Origin: Flavobacterium sp. N1994
GTDB lineage: Bacteria; Bacteroidota; Bacteroidia; Flavobacteriales; Flavobacteriaceae
DNA: 64,000 bases
Assembly (NCBI RefSeq): GCF_025947145.1
Contig: NZ_CP109999.1
Location: 2,294,001 to 2,358,000, forward strand
Reading direction: 5' to 3'
Part shown: positions 45,046-52,947 of the stretch, piece by piece
Position numbering within the stretch: the stretch's first letter is position 1
Layout of the letters: every line of letters begins with the position of its first letter
The notes under the pieces: model-generated
Told to the model about the DNA's origin: nothing
Database searches by the model: none
Seen by the model: the letters and a program-made list of their open reading frames with translations, nothing else
Position numbers and translations under genes: made by a program

Positions 45046-45460
45046 AACACTATTAGGAGCTATTTTTAGTTTACACCCTACTAATTAGAATACTAAAGTA
45101 GTATTTTTTTACTTTAACAAGGATACTAAAAACCTTTTTTTAACATTTAGCGTGACCCTAGCCAAGATTTTTAATCAATTATGTGAATCAAGAGATTAAA
45201 AAATAGGTATTTTTGATAATTAACAGTGATGTGCATCCAAATCTTTTAAACAAAAACAAGGGGTTAACTAAACATTACTACAACAAAATGGAGGAACTAG
45301 TAAAAATAGTATACTATAGGACTCCAGCATATCAGTCATAATGATGAAAGTAGAAGGATTTGCATAAATTGTGAATTGTATAGTTTCTATAATAGAAAAC
45401 ACTCATTTTCTTAAAAAAAGCATCGTATTTTTAGTAATTATAACTTTTTTTTAAAATAAC
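45046..45460. other. Divergent intergenic region, 415 bp, with clustered palindromes
   Basis: Separates the leftward 65-residue gene and the rightward T9SS type B gene. AATACT-AAAGT-AGTATT (45089-45105) and CTAATTAG (45081-45088) lie 36-60 bp before the leftward start and may be operators. The remaining 300 bp are AT-rich with no convincing promoter match, RNA structure or frame; a 17-codon ATG frame near 45288 has no support. Confidence 0.5.
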
Positions 45461-48169
45461 ATGATACATCAAACAATCACTTCTTTAAACAAAACCTACT
45501 TGTTTTTGTTTTTACTGGTTACAGGCAGTACTTTTTTAAATGCCCAAATCCTAACTAATGGTGATTTTGAAAGTGGTGGAAGTGGCGTTGGCTTTCTGGT
45601 AACCGATTATACTTTAATTAACCCGCTTACCGGAACCAGCTCTCCAGGTTTTTATAGTAGAACTACCAATCCCGCATTAATGAACACTACCTTTAATGCT
45701 AGTGGTGACCATACTACAGGAACTGGTAAAATGTTGGTTTTTGATGGAGCAACAGCTCCCAACAAATTCATTTGGACCACTGGAAATACCGGTGGGACCA
45801 TTCCAGGATTTACTGTAGGACAATCTTATGTTTTTAGTTATTGGATTAAATCAGTTTCCAATCAGGTTACTAATGACGCTACCCGAGCTAATATAAGCGC
45901 TTTATTTATCAATGCGAGTAATGTAAATCCACCAGCATTAGACCATTTGGCACCACTACCTTCAGATGGATGGCAACAGGTTAGTTATTCTTTTGTGGCT
46001 ACCAACACGAATGTAATGGTGCGTTTAAAAACGATGAGTGTACCATCGGTAGGAAATGATTTTGCTGTAGATGATTTTTCAATAACCCCTGGAGCACTTC
46101 CCTTTAGCGGAACTTATGCTACCACAAACCCTACTTGCCCTACCAACACAGATGGTTCTATTACCGTTACTTTGGCGGGTGGTTTTTTACCTTATGGAAG
46201 CTATCATTTAACCGGTACGGTTACCCAAACTAACGCCAATGGTATCTTTTCTAATTTACCAGCCGGAACCTATACCATTTCTGTTACCGATGCTAATAAT
46301 CAAGTATACACCCAATCTAATATTGTATTAACGGCTCCCAATGATTTGGTTATAAGTGGTCCGGTTACTATTTGTTCGGGGCAATCTACGCAGTTATCTG
46401 TAAGCGGTGGCCTTTCTACGTTCACTTGGACAGCAAGTCCGGCGGACGCCTCTTTAGTCAATCCGAATTCGGCAACGCCAACTGTCAGTCCAACTGTTAC
46501 TACAACTTATACGGCTACTTCGGGCACGCCATCATCACCAACAAATTTGGTAGTTAACGGTGATTTTTCTTCGGGGTATAGCGGATTCACTACTGAATAT
46601 ACTCAAGTTGGTGACCCAAATCCATTTGGTGTTCAAACGTCTTATAGTATTGTTGCCAACCCCGCAGCTTGGTTTAATCCTTTTTCCTCTTGTGGCGATC
46701 ACACTAACGGTAGTGGGTACATGATGGTATTTGACGGTGCCACCGATGCTAGTGGGAATATAAAAGTCTGGTGCAATGCAACACCGATTCCAGTACTTCC
46801 CAACAAGAGTTATACTTTTTCTTATTATGTTGCTTCTGTCTCCACTGGTTCTCCAGCAAAATTAGAACCAACCATTAATGGTGTTTCATTAGGCGCTCCT
46901 ATAACAGCCCCTTTTACCACTTGTGCATGGACCTTAAATACCTTTACCTGGAATTCGGGTTCCAATACCACGGCGAATATTTGTATTTATGACCGAGAGA
47001 TTTCGTCAAACGGAAATGACTTTGCCTTAGATGACATTTCGTTAAAGGAAACGGTAACCTGTATCTATACTAAAAGTGTTACTGTTACCGTGACGCCAGC
47101 AACGGTACCTACGTTTACCGCTGTTGCGCCAATATGTAAGGGCGATACTTTGAATGCTTTACCAACCACTTCCAATAACGGAATTACGGGAACCTGGTCT
47201 CCGGCATTAGATAACACCGCCACAACAACCTATACTTTTACACCAACTACAGGTACCTGTACCACGACGGCTACCCTTCAAATTGTAGTTAATCAACCTG
47301 TGACCCCAACGTTTACTGCTGTTGCTCCAGTTTGTACTGGCGATACTTTGAACGCTTTACCCACTACTTCCAATAACGGAATCAACGGAACTTGGTCTCC
47401 ACCTTTAAATAATACAGCCACTACCGCCTATACTTTTGTACCTGCTGCCGGACAATGTGCCGGTAACGCTACCCTATCCATACAAGTAAATCCAACGACA
47501 ATACCAACGTTTACTGCTGTTGCGCCAATATGCAATGGCGATCCTTTACTTGGTTTGCCAACTACTTCAAATAATAGTATTACCGGATTATGGTCGCCAG
47601 CACTAAACAATACAGCCACTACCACCTACACTTTTGCTCCTGCTGCTGGGCAATGTGCTACAACGACTTCGCTTACGGTACAAGTAAACCCATTACCTCA
47701 ATTTACCATTTCGGGAGGTTGTACCGGAGTATATACCTTGAGTGTTATACAAACCGATTCCTCGGGTTCGACCTATGCTTGGTATAACCCCTCCAATGTA
47801 CAGATTGGTTCTGATGCTACTGTAACCATAACAACACCCGGAATGTATTCATTAGTCGTAACGCAGAATGGATGCAGCAATAGTGGAACCAAAGAAGTAC
47901 TCAATACGTTATGTAGTATTCAAAATGGCATCTCTGTTAATAATGACGGGCTTAATGATAACTTTGATCTTGCCGCCTACAACGTTTCGAATTTGACCAT
48001 CTTTAACCGTTACGGAATGAAAGTGTTCGACAAGACTAATTATAATAATGAGTGGCACGGGCAGTCCGATAAAGGCGATGACTTACCAGACGGTACCTAT
48101 TATTATGTAATTAACTTTCAAGATACCCCAACCAAAACGGGCTGGATTTATATCAACCGAGCACAGTAA
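45461..48169 (+). CDS. T9SS type B surface protein with tandem repeats
   Basis: 902 residues. Signal peptide ends LNAQ. Two carbohydrate-binding-like jelly rolls (about 30-210 and 365-545; both start with LxNGDF-S and end FAVDDFSI/FALDDISL), an SprB-type repeat between them (NPTCPTNTDGSITVTLAGG ... GTYTISVTDANNQ), then three tandem modules of about 65 residues, each with PTFTAVAPxCxGD and ATTTYTF. The last 85 residues (GISVNNDGLNDNFDL ... LTIFNRYGMKVFDK ... DGTYYYVINF) are the gliding-motility-associated type B sorting domain. Likely delivered to the surface like SprB-type adhesins. Confidence 0.93.
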   Translation: MIHQTITSLNKTYLFLFLLVTGSTFLNAQILTNGDFESGGSGVGFLVTDYTLINPLTGTSSPGFYSRTTNPALMNTTFNASGDHTTGTGKMLVFDGATAPNKFIWTTGNTGGTIPGFTVGQSYVFSYWIKSVSNQVTNDATRANISALFINASNVNPPALDHLAPLPSDGWQQVSYSFVATNTNVMVRLKTMSVPSVGNDFAVDDFSITPGALPFSGTYATTNPTCPTNTDGSITVTLAGGFLPYGSYHLTGTVTQTNANGIFSNLPAGTYTISVTDANNQVYTQSNIVLTAPNDLVISGPVTICSGQSTQLSVSGGLSTFTWTASPADASLVNPNSATPTVSPTVTTTYTATSGTPSSPTNLVVNGDFSSGYSGFTTEYTQVGDPNPFGVQTSYSIVANPAAWFNPFSSCGDHTNGSGYMMVFDGATDASGNIKVWCNATPIPVLPNKSYTFSYYVASVSTGSPAKLEPTINGVSLGAPITAPFTTCAWTLNTFTWNSGSNTTANICIYDREISSNGNDFALDDISLKETVTCIYTKSVTVTVTPATVPTFTAVAPICKGDTLNALPTTSNNGITGTWSPALDNTATTTYTFTPTTGTCTTTATLQIVVNQPVTPTFTAVAPVCTGDTLNALPTTSNNGINGTWSPPLNNTATTAYTFVPAAGQCAGNATLSIQVNPTTIPTFTAVAPICNGDPLLGLPTTSNNSITGLWSPALNNTATTTYTFAPAAGQCATTTSLTVQVNPLPQFTISGGCTGVYTLSVIQTDSSGSTYAWYNPSNVQIGSDATVTITTPGMYSLVVTQNGCSNSGTKEVLNTLCSIQNGISVNNDGLNDNFDLAAYNVSNLTIFNRYGMKVFDKTNYNNEWHGQSDKGDDLPDGTYYYVINFQDTPTKTGWIYINRAQ

Positions 48170-48194
48170 AACCACTAAGGTTAGCTAAGTAGTT

Positions 48195-48944
48195 TCATCC
48201 TTTTAAAACCGCAGTTACTTCACACGGGTGGAATTCCTTTCCATTTAACCCTACCATGCCGGCTAGATTGTTATTTCTATAATAAAACAATGCCGAGGCT
48301 ACAACAACCAGCTGTGCTCCTGGTAAGACTCTTGATGTCCATTCTTGGGCAGAGATGAGACTGGCTTTTAAAGGGAACGCTACTCGGAAGAGTTCTGCTT
48401 TAGGTTCGATAGGATTGTCGGGATCAATTTCAGCAGGAGTGGCCGTTACTAGAAATACCAATTCGGCATGAGTGGCCTTTTCTTTTTGGGCGATGTAATC
48501 CAGTACACTAAACTCAGGCAAAGCAATGGTAAGCTGACGAGCATCAGAAAGCGTTAGGGTTGGAGTAAGTCGACAATAGTTCACAAACGGACTCGCCAAG
48601 TTACAGTCGGTGTTGTTGAGCAAAGCCAAATTCCCCTCCATCAGTGTCCGACTTCCTATAGATTGCTGATTGCCCTCTTGAGTGGCGGTATTGATTTTAG
48701 TCGTAAACCGGCGATAGAAATTTGAATCGCTGTGGTTTTGTACAATAGGAAACAGCGCTTCTCGAATGGCTTTTGCTAAACGACTCCCTCTCCCAAAGTC
48801 GGAAGCACTTTTTTTAGTCGCCACTGTTTGTTTCATTTTATCCTTACCCGGTTTGCCTTGCATATAATCTTTGCCATTATAGGTGCGGAAGCTTACCGGG
48901 CCGATGCTACCTATTATTTGTCCTTTTTTGTTTATTCGTGCCAT
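48195..48944 (-). CDS. DUF6266 family protein
   Basis: 249 residues. The N-terminus, IGSIGPVSFRTYNGKDYMQGKPGK, is the DUF6266 signature; no signal peptide. The C-terminal half is beta-rich with LSDARQLTIALPEFSV and WTSRVLPGAQLVVVASALFYYRNNNLAG. Function of the family is unknown; it is common and often multicopy in Bacteroidota. It converges on the T9SS type B gene with only 25 bp between stops. Confidence 0.85.
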   Translation of the reverse strand: MARINKKGQIIGSIGPVSFRTYNGKDYMQGKPGKDKMKQTVATKKSASDFGRGSRLAKAIREALFPIVQNHSDSNFYRRFTTKINTATQEGNQQSIGSRTLMEGNLALLNNTDCNLASPFVNYCRLTPTLTLSDARQLTIALPEFSVLDYIAQKEKATHAELVFLVTATPAEIDPDNPIEPKAELFRVAFPLKASLISAQEWTSRVLPGAQLVVVASALFYYRNNNLAGMVGLNGKEFHPCEVTAVLKG

Positions 48945-49355
48945 AACGTAATGATTTAAAAAATTGCTTTACTCCGTTTTATAAAATACTTTATCAATTT
49001 TTGTGCCAAACTGGTTCGTAACTACTTCATAGGGAATGCATACCCAATCCATAGCTACTCCATAAAATAATAGCTTTTTTATGGACTAGCTATGGACTAG
49101 CTATGGACTAGGTATGGAGTAGGTAGGAAGGAAGAGTGAAGAAAAACGTAGCAAATGCAAGGAAAAGTAGGGGAGTTACTTTTTTATATTTTTTGCAGGT
49201 TGGATAACAAACCTCAAACGACAATAACAGTTTAAAAATGGCAATTTTATTTTGTTGAAAAGTAAACAAAACGCTTACTATCGCTTACTGTATATTTCTT
49301 ATTTTAGCAGAAACCAAAGAACTTTATGCAAGCAAAACCTTTTCTGAAATAGTAA
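48945..49355. other. 411-bp intergenic region before the restriction gene
   Basis: Holds the 11-bp tandem repeat at 49081-49124 with its inverted copy at 49049-49063. Nearer to the restriction gene, GCTTACTATCGCTTACT is a short direct repeat and the AT content rises sharply. I see no frame, tRNA or clear promoter. Confidence 0.6.
49049..49124. repeat. 11-bp tandem repeats with an inverted copy
   Basis: ATGGACTAGCT (49081), ATGGACTAGCT (49092), ATGGACTAGGT (49103) and ATGGAGTAGGT (49114) are four successive 11-bp units. On the other strand 49049-49063 reads ATGGAGTAGCTATGG, one unit and a third in inverse orientation, 17 bases upstream. One unit is about one helical turn, so proteins bound to them would line up on one face. 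Confidence 0.85.
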
Positions 49356-50123
49356 ATGGATTTAAATTTTAATATTGAATTAGCTAAAGGATATTCTAGT
49401 AATTCTCAAATTGCAAGGGTCCTTACTGAAGATTGGGTAAAGAAAAATTCGTATTGTCCTAGTTGTGGTGAAAAACCTTTAAATGATTTTGAAAACAACA
49501 GACCAGTTGCCGATTTTTATTGCGTAAAATGCACAGAAGAATTTGAGTTAAAAAGTAAGAGTGGAAAATTCAGCACAACTATAACTGACGGGGCTTATGA
49601 TACCATGACAAATAGGATAACTTCTGAGACAAACCCAAATTTTTTCTTTTTAACGTATAATAAAGAGTTGGCAGTTGATAATTTTTTAATAATTCCCAAA
49701 CAATTTTTTACCCCTGACATCATTATTAAAAGAAAGCCTTTGTCTGAAACTGCAATAAGAGCAGGTTGGACAGGTTGCAATATTGACCTATCGAAAGTAT
49801 CAGAACTTGGCAAAATATTTCTAGTTGAAAAATCCAAAATAATTAGTCCTGCAATTGTTCAAACTGCCTTCAATAAAACAACATTTATAAGAAATAAAAG
49901 TTCAGATACAAAAGGATGGATTTTAGAGATATTATATTGCATTGAAAAAATACCAAATAAAGATTTTACACTAAAAGATATTTATAACTTTGAAAGTGAA
50001 TTAAAAATAAAATATCCAAATAATAACTTTATAAGAGATAAAATCAGACAGCAACTTCAGCTTTTGAGAGACAAAGGAATTATTGAGTTTAATGGAAGGG
50101 GAACCTACAAGAAAATAGACTAA
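49356..50123 (+). CDS. dpnC: DpnI-type methyl-directed restriction endonuclease
   Basis: 255 residues, the length of DpnI, and closely similar by eye along its whole length (SNSQIARVLTEDWV, NRPVADFYC, EEFELKSKSG, NPNFFFLTY, GWTGCNIDLS, IRQQLQLLRDKGIIEFNGRGTYKK). The zinc knuckle is CPSCG and CVKC; the PD-(D/E)xK centre is Asp in VADFYC and Glu-x-Lys in FELKSK. The C-terminal part is the winged-helix methyl-DNA reader. DpnI cuts GATC only when adenine-methylated, so the host should lack Dam methylation. The gene is more AT-rich than its neighbours and flanked by repeats, which suggests transfer. Its stop overlaps the next start (TAATG). Confidence 0.95.
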   Translation: MDLNFNIELAKGYSSNSQIARVLTEDWVKKNSYCPSCGEKPLNDFENNRPVADFYCVKCTEEFELKSKSGKFSTTITDGAYDTMTNRITSETNPNFFFLTYNKELAVDNFLIIPKQFFTPDIIIKRKPLSETAIRAGWTGCNIDLSKVSELGKIFLVEKSKIISPAIVQTAFNKTTFIRNKSSDTKGWILEILYCIEKIPNKDFTLKDIYNFESELKIKYPNNNFIRDKIRQQLQLLRDKGIIEFNGRGTYKKID

Positions 50124-50323
50124 TGAAAAAATACATATTCATAACCCCAGAAGGTAATACCTCTGCTCCTAATGGCGCGGAAATTGAAAACTTACAAGTT
50201 ATTGGAATTGTTGACAATGTTGCTAACGAAAATGAAGCGTTAAAAAAACTATTAATAGAAAATGAATGGATAATTGATTCGGAGTTTAACATAGCTGAAT
50301 TCATTTGTTACGAAATTAAATAA
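50123..50323 (+). CDS. Small partner of the DpnI-type enzyme, unknown function
   Basis: 66 residues: MKKYIFITPEGNTSAPN, a strand containing ENLQVIGIVD, a helix ENEALKKLLIENEWI and a final strand FICYEIK, a compact beta-alpha-beta plan. Its ATG shares a base with the endonuclease stop, so the two are translationally coupled. In Streptococcus pneumoniae the DpnI cassette also holds a small second gene (dpnD) of unknown role; this gene has the same place, but I cannot claim homology. The stop codon lies inside the first hairpin repeat of the neighbouring transposase element. Confidence 0.7.
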   Translation: MKKYIFITPEGNTSAPNGAEIENLQVIGIVDNVANENEALKKLLIENEWIIDSEFNIAEFICYEIK

Positions 50324-50342
50324 TCCCTTTAGGGATTTAATA
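50318..50342 (+). repeat. Outer left inverted repeat (hairpin) of the transposase element
   Basis: A 25-bp sequence containing AATCCC-TTTA-GGGATT. It matches the reverse complement of 50911-50935 at 24 of 25 positions. It may also serve as the terminator of the restriction operon. GCGGTAG follows two bases later. Confidence 0.85.
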
Positions 50343-50370
50343 GCGGTAGTAATTTATTAAGCGTAAACCC

Positions 50371-50394
50371 AAAATCCCGCTAGGGATGATATAA
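50371..50394 (+). repeat. Inner left hairpin repeat
   Basis: AAAATCCC-GCTA-GGGATGATATAA; its reverse complement recurs at 50859-50882 except in the loop and the first base. It ends one base before the transposase ATG, so it covers the ribosome-binding region and could control translation. Confidence 0.85.
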
Positions 50395-50395
50395 A

Positions 50396-50857
50396 ATGGC
50401 CAATACCTATACACAAATTCACATTCAATTTGTTTTCGCGGTTAAATTCCGTGATGGCCTTATACATTCTTCATTCAAAGATGAATTATATCAATATATT
50501 GTGGGTATAATTAAAAATAACAATCATAAATTATTAGCAATAAACGGTATGCCTGACCATATTCATGTTTTTATTGGAATGCGTCCGACACAATCAGTAT
50601 CTGATTTATTGCAAGACATTAAAGGGAATTCTTCAAAATGGATAAATGAAAAGAAATTTTTAAAAGCAAAGTTTGAATGGCAAGAGGGGTATGGAGCGTT
50701 TTCTTATTCCAAATCTCAAGTAAATTCTGTTATTGATTATATTAAAAATCAAGAGAAACATCATGCGGTAAAAACGTTTAGAGATGAATATTTAGAGTTT
50801 TTAAATTTGTTTGAGATAGATTATGATGATCGGTATATATTTAAAGAACCTACGTAA
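50396..50857 (+). CDS. Y1 (HUH) transposase, IS200/RAYT type
   Basis: 153 residues. The HUH motif is HIH in GMPDHIHVFIGM near residue 62; the single catalytic tyrosine is expected on the helix of GYGAFSYSKSQVNSVIDYIKNQEKHH, near residue 112. TYTQIHIQFVFAVKFR is the usual N-terminal strand. Such enzymes cut single-stranded DNA beside hairpins. Downstream residues (FRDEYLEFLNLFEIDYDDRYIFKEP) are the common tail of the single-copy Bacteroidota group. Confidence 0.93.
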   Translation: MANTYTQIHIQFVFAVKFRDGLIHSSFKDELYQYIVGIIKNNNHKLLAINGMPDHIHVFIGMRPTQSVSDLLQDIKGNSSKWINEKKFLKAKFEWQEGYGAFSYSKSQVNSVIDYIKNQEKHHAVKTFRDEYLEFLNLFEIDYDDRYIFKEPT

Positions 50858-50858
50858 T

Positions 50859-50882
50859 TTATATCATCCCTAAAGGGATTTA
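50859..50882 (-). repeat. Inner right hairpin repeat
   Basis: Contains ATCCC-TAAA-GGGAT; inverse partner of 50371-50394. It starts two bases after the transposase stop and may also end transcription. Confidence 0.85.
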
Positions 50883-50910
50883 ATTCATTCTAACATTAAT
50901 TCTCTACCAA

Positions 50911-50935
50911 TATTAAATCCCTAACGGGATTATTT
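50911..50935 (-). repeat. Outer right inverted repeat (hairpin)
   Basis: Contains AATCCC-TAAC-GGGATT; inverse partner of 50318-50342 with one mismatch in the loop. Confidence 0.85.
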
Positions 50936-50960
50936 TAAAGGTAAAAATCGTCCTTCGATA

Positions 50961-51136
50961 CCCCCGCTACCGCACGAATCCTTTCGTGTGGCATACTAAA
51001 TATACTTACCCAAACTCCACCATCAAAGGTTTATGGTCACTATACTTCCCCCCGCTACCGCACGAATCCTTTCGTGTGGTATACTAAATATACTTACTCA
51101 AACTCCACCATCAAAGGCTTATGATCACTAAACCTC
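50961..51136. repeat. 88-bp tandem duplication with REP-like palindrome
   Basis: 50961-51048 and 51049-51136 are nearly identical. Each begins CCCCCGCTAC followed by the imperfect palindrome CCGCACGAA-TCC-TTTCGTGTGG and then a copy of the last dozen codons of the nuclease gene. On the minus strand the palindrome is followed by GTAG, the tetranucleotide typical of REP elements. The right copy contains the real stop codon (51094). Confidence 0.85.
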
Positions 51137-51804
51137 GTCCAGTCTTCATAAGTACCAACAGTAACTTTCTTTAGGGTTTTTATAAAATCTTGCGAGGCAA
51201 AGCAGTAGTCTAAATGATAGGGTTTGTCTTGGTGGCGGTAGAGGTAAAAGTTGGGGTGGGCTTCTTGGCCTTGTTGTTGGTTGTAGTAGGTGTGGTAGGT
51301 GCTCTGAATATCGTTGGCGGCTAGTTTCGCTACTAGGGCGGAGTGGTTGCCTTCTCTTCTTGGTTTGTCCCAAATGGCGTTGCTGTTAAAGTCGCCTATC
51401 AGGATGGTTTTAGTATCCGAGAGTAAATGGTCGTAGTGCTTTAGGGCTTTCCAAATCTGGGTTACATAAGGGCCGTCTTTGTCTTCGGGGTTGTTGGCCC
51501 AAATATCAAAGAGTATAAAATCAGTTTCGCCTCTTGTTACTGCTATGGGTAAGATGGTTTTGAAGTTGGGGTTGTGGCAGTCGAGCAATTGCAGTTGGTA
51601 GCCATTATACCCAAAAACACCCAGTCCTTTATGTGGGTTTTTACCGTGCCATAAGCTATCTGTGGCGAGTGGTAGGCCTTCGGCAAAGGTTACTTTATCT
51701 AAGTTTTCACATTCGGGAATCACTAGGATATCCGGCTGATGGGCTAAGATAACGCCTGCCTTTTTTCGGAAACCCATATTGCAATTCCACGTGATGATTT
51801 TCAT
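51094..51804 (-). CDS. Endonuclease/exonuclease/phosphatase-family protein
   Basis: 236 residues from the ATG at 51804, which gives MKIITWNCNMGFRKKAG, the usual EEP start; the longer frame adds a meaningless leader. Catalytic features: Asn in WNCNMG, Glu in VIPECENLD, DFNSN in ILIGDFNSNAIWD, and SDHKPL near the end. No signal peptide; probably a cytoplasmic nuclease or phosphoesterase, substrate unknown. Higher GC than the restriction segment beside it. Its last codons are copied in the 88-bp repeat downstream. Confidence 0.88.
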   Translation of the reverse strand: MKIITWNCNMGFRKKAGVILAHQPDILVIPECENLDKVTFAEGLPLATDSLWHGKNPHKGLGVFGYNGYQLQLLDCHNPNFKTILPIAVTRGETDFILFDIWANNPEDKDGPYVTQIWKALKHYDHLLSDTKTILIGDFNSNAIWDKPRREGNHSALVAKLAANDIQSTYHTYYNQQQGQEAHPNFYLYRHQDKPYHLDYCFASQDFIKTLKKVTVGTYEDWTRFSDHKPLMVEFE

Positions 51805-51828
51805 GGGGTGGGAGTGTTGTAGTAAGAA

Positions 51829-51862
51829 CAAAAATAGGTAAAAATGAAAAGGAGAACCCCAA
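51829..51862 (-). promoter_or_regulatory. Promoter of the EEP-family gene
   Basis: On the minus strand TTG (51860-51862), 23 bases, TATTTTTG (51829-51836). It leaves a leader of about 20 bases before the ATG at 51804. Confidence 0.6.
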
Positions 51863-52047
51863 ATGGTCTTAAGCTCCCTTGATTTTCCTAAATTTGAAAC
51901 AGGCTATTTATGTGGAGTAAAAGGATAAGGGACAATTCATTACCTTTTAGTAATTCAAAAGAGCCTATCAACAACTAGTATTTTAAGCGGTTGTAGTGCA
52001 AGAAGCAACTGCAGAAATCGTCTAAAAGGCTAAAGCATTTTACTTAC

Positions 52048-52605
52048 TTGATTAATAGACTAAAAGAGAACGAGAAAGCCGCATTCGAGGAACTGGTAGC
52101 ACTACATAAAAATAGTGTCATCAATACTTGTTATCGGTTTTTATTAAATCAAGAAGATGCCGAAGACATTTCGCAAGAAGTGTTTATTGAAATTTACCAA
52201 TCCATATCTTCTTTTCGGGGCGACGCCAAACTATCGACATGGATTTACCGAATCACAGTCACCAAATGCCTGGATGAAATCAAAAAACGCAACCGTAAAA
52301 AAAGAATATCTTCATTAGGGAAACTGCTTCATATTGATACTATTATTCCGTGGATTGCAGGAGACTCGATGCCCGATAAAGCCTTGCAGGAGGAGGAAAG
52401 ATTCCGTGAAATAAGTACTGTTTTAAACACTTTGCCCGAAAATCAAAGAGTAGCGTTTACCTTGAGTAAAATAGAAGGCTTTACCAACAAAGAGATAGCC
52501 GAAATCATGAATACCACGACCATAGCGGTGGAGAGTTTAATTCACCGAGCCAAAAAGAAAACCGCAGAAGAGCTTACTACTATTTTAAAAAATAAAGACA
52601 CCTAG
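52048..52605 (+). CDS. ECF RNA polymerase sigma factor
   Basis: 185 residues from TTG at 52048. No ATG is available in this frame downstream of the upstream TAG, and INRLKENEKAAFEELVALHK is a typical ECF opening. Sigma region 2 (YRFLLNQEDAEDISQEVFIEIYQSISSFRGDAKLSTWIYRI) and region 4 (LNTLPENQRVAFTLSKIEGFTNKEIAEIMNTT, HRAKKK) are present. It heads an eight-gene run with small gaps and probably controls that operon together with the membrane protein encoded next. Confidence 0.92.
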   Translation: MINRLKENEKAAFEELVALHKNSVINTCYRFLLNQEDAEDISQEVFIEIYQSISSFRGDAKLSTWIYRITVTKCLDEIKKRNRKKRISSLGKLLHIDTIIPWIAGDSMPDKALQEEERFREISTVLNTLPENQRVAFTLSKIEGFTNKEIAEIMNTTTIAVESLIHRAKKKTAEELTTILKNKDT

Positions 52606-52651
52606 TGCCAGTTATTAATTTTACTATCGTCTAAATACAAAATGCCATTTT

Positions 52652-52942
52652 ATGAAAACACCTGAACTAAACGAAAAAGTGATTCAAAAGCTTCAAGAAT
52701 TTGAATCGTTAGCCCCTATTTCAGCGTCTCAAAATTGGGATATAGCCATGCAAACAAGACTTCAATTAACACATCAAGCCCAACCTAGTGCAAGAGGTCA
52801 CTATTCTTTAGTTTTGGTAGGCTTAGTATTGGTTAATGGTCTCTTTGTATTGTTTTCGCTTATGAAAACGCCACAAACCGAAACGCCACGTACCACTAAT
52901 TTGGAAGTGATTTCTAGTGAATTATTAATTACTTCAAATTAA
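52652..52942 (+). CDS. Putative anti-sigma membrane protein
   Basis: 96 residues: a soluble, helical N-terminal half (KVIQKLQEFESLAPISASQNWD) and one membrane helix at about 50-70 (YSLVLVGLVLVNGLFVLFSL), with a short periplasmic tail. Size, topology and place behind an ECF gene suggest a minimal anti-sigma factor. This is inferred from context; the zinc-binding HxxxCxxC motif of ZAS proteins is absent. Confidence 0.6.
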   Translation: MKTPELNEKVIQKLQEFESLAPISASQNWDIAMQTRLQLTHQAQPSARGHYSLVLVGLVLVNGLFVLFSLMKTPQTETPRTTNLEVISSELLITSN

Positions 52943-52947
52943 TCAAG

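Larger units (their letters stand above)
50318..50935 (+). mobile_element. IS200-like/RAYT element with nested hairpin ends
   Basis: 618 bp bounded by an outer pair (50318-50342 / 50911-50935) and an inner pair (50371-50394 / 50859-50882) of inverted repeats, each containing an ATCCC/GGGAT hairpin, around one Y1 transposase gene. No tnpB is present. Two facing hairpins on each side is the plan of REP-associated tyrosine transposases, which are usually domesticated, single-copy genes that spread REP sequences. Confidence 0.75.

Noticed and set aside
45288..45341. 17-codon ATG frame in the intergenic region
   Set aside because: Very short, no ribosome site or conservation evidence; chance frame.
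47106..47697. CRISPR-like periodic repeat
   Set aside because: The period is a coding module of about 65 codons inside an intact frame; no spacers.
50318..50935. IS605/IS607 element with TnpB and guide RNA
   Set aside because: Only the Y1 gene is present; no tnpB frame follows.
52652..52942. ZAS-type zinc anti-sigma factor
   Set aside because: The HxxxCxxC motif is missing; kept only as a putative anti-sigma by position.
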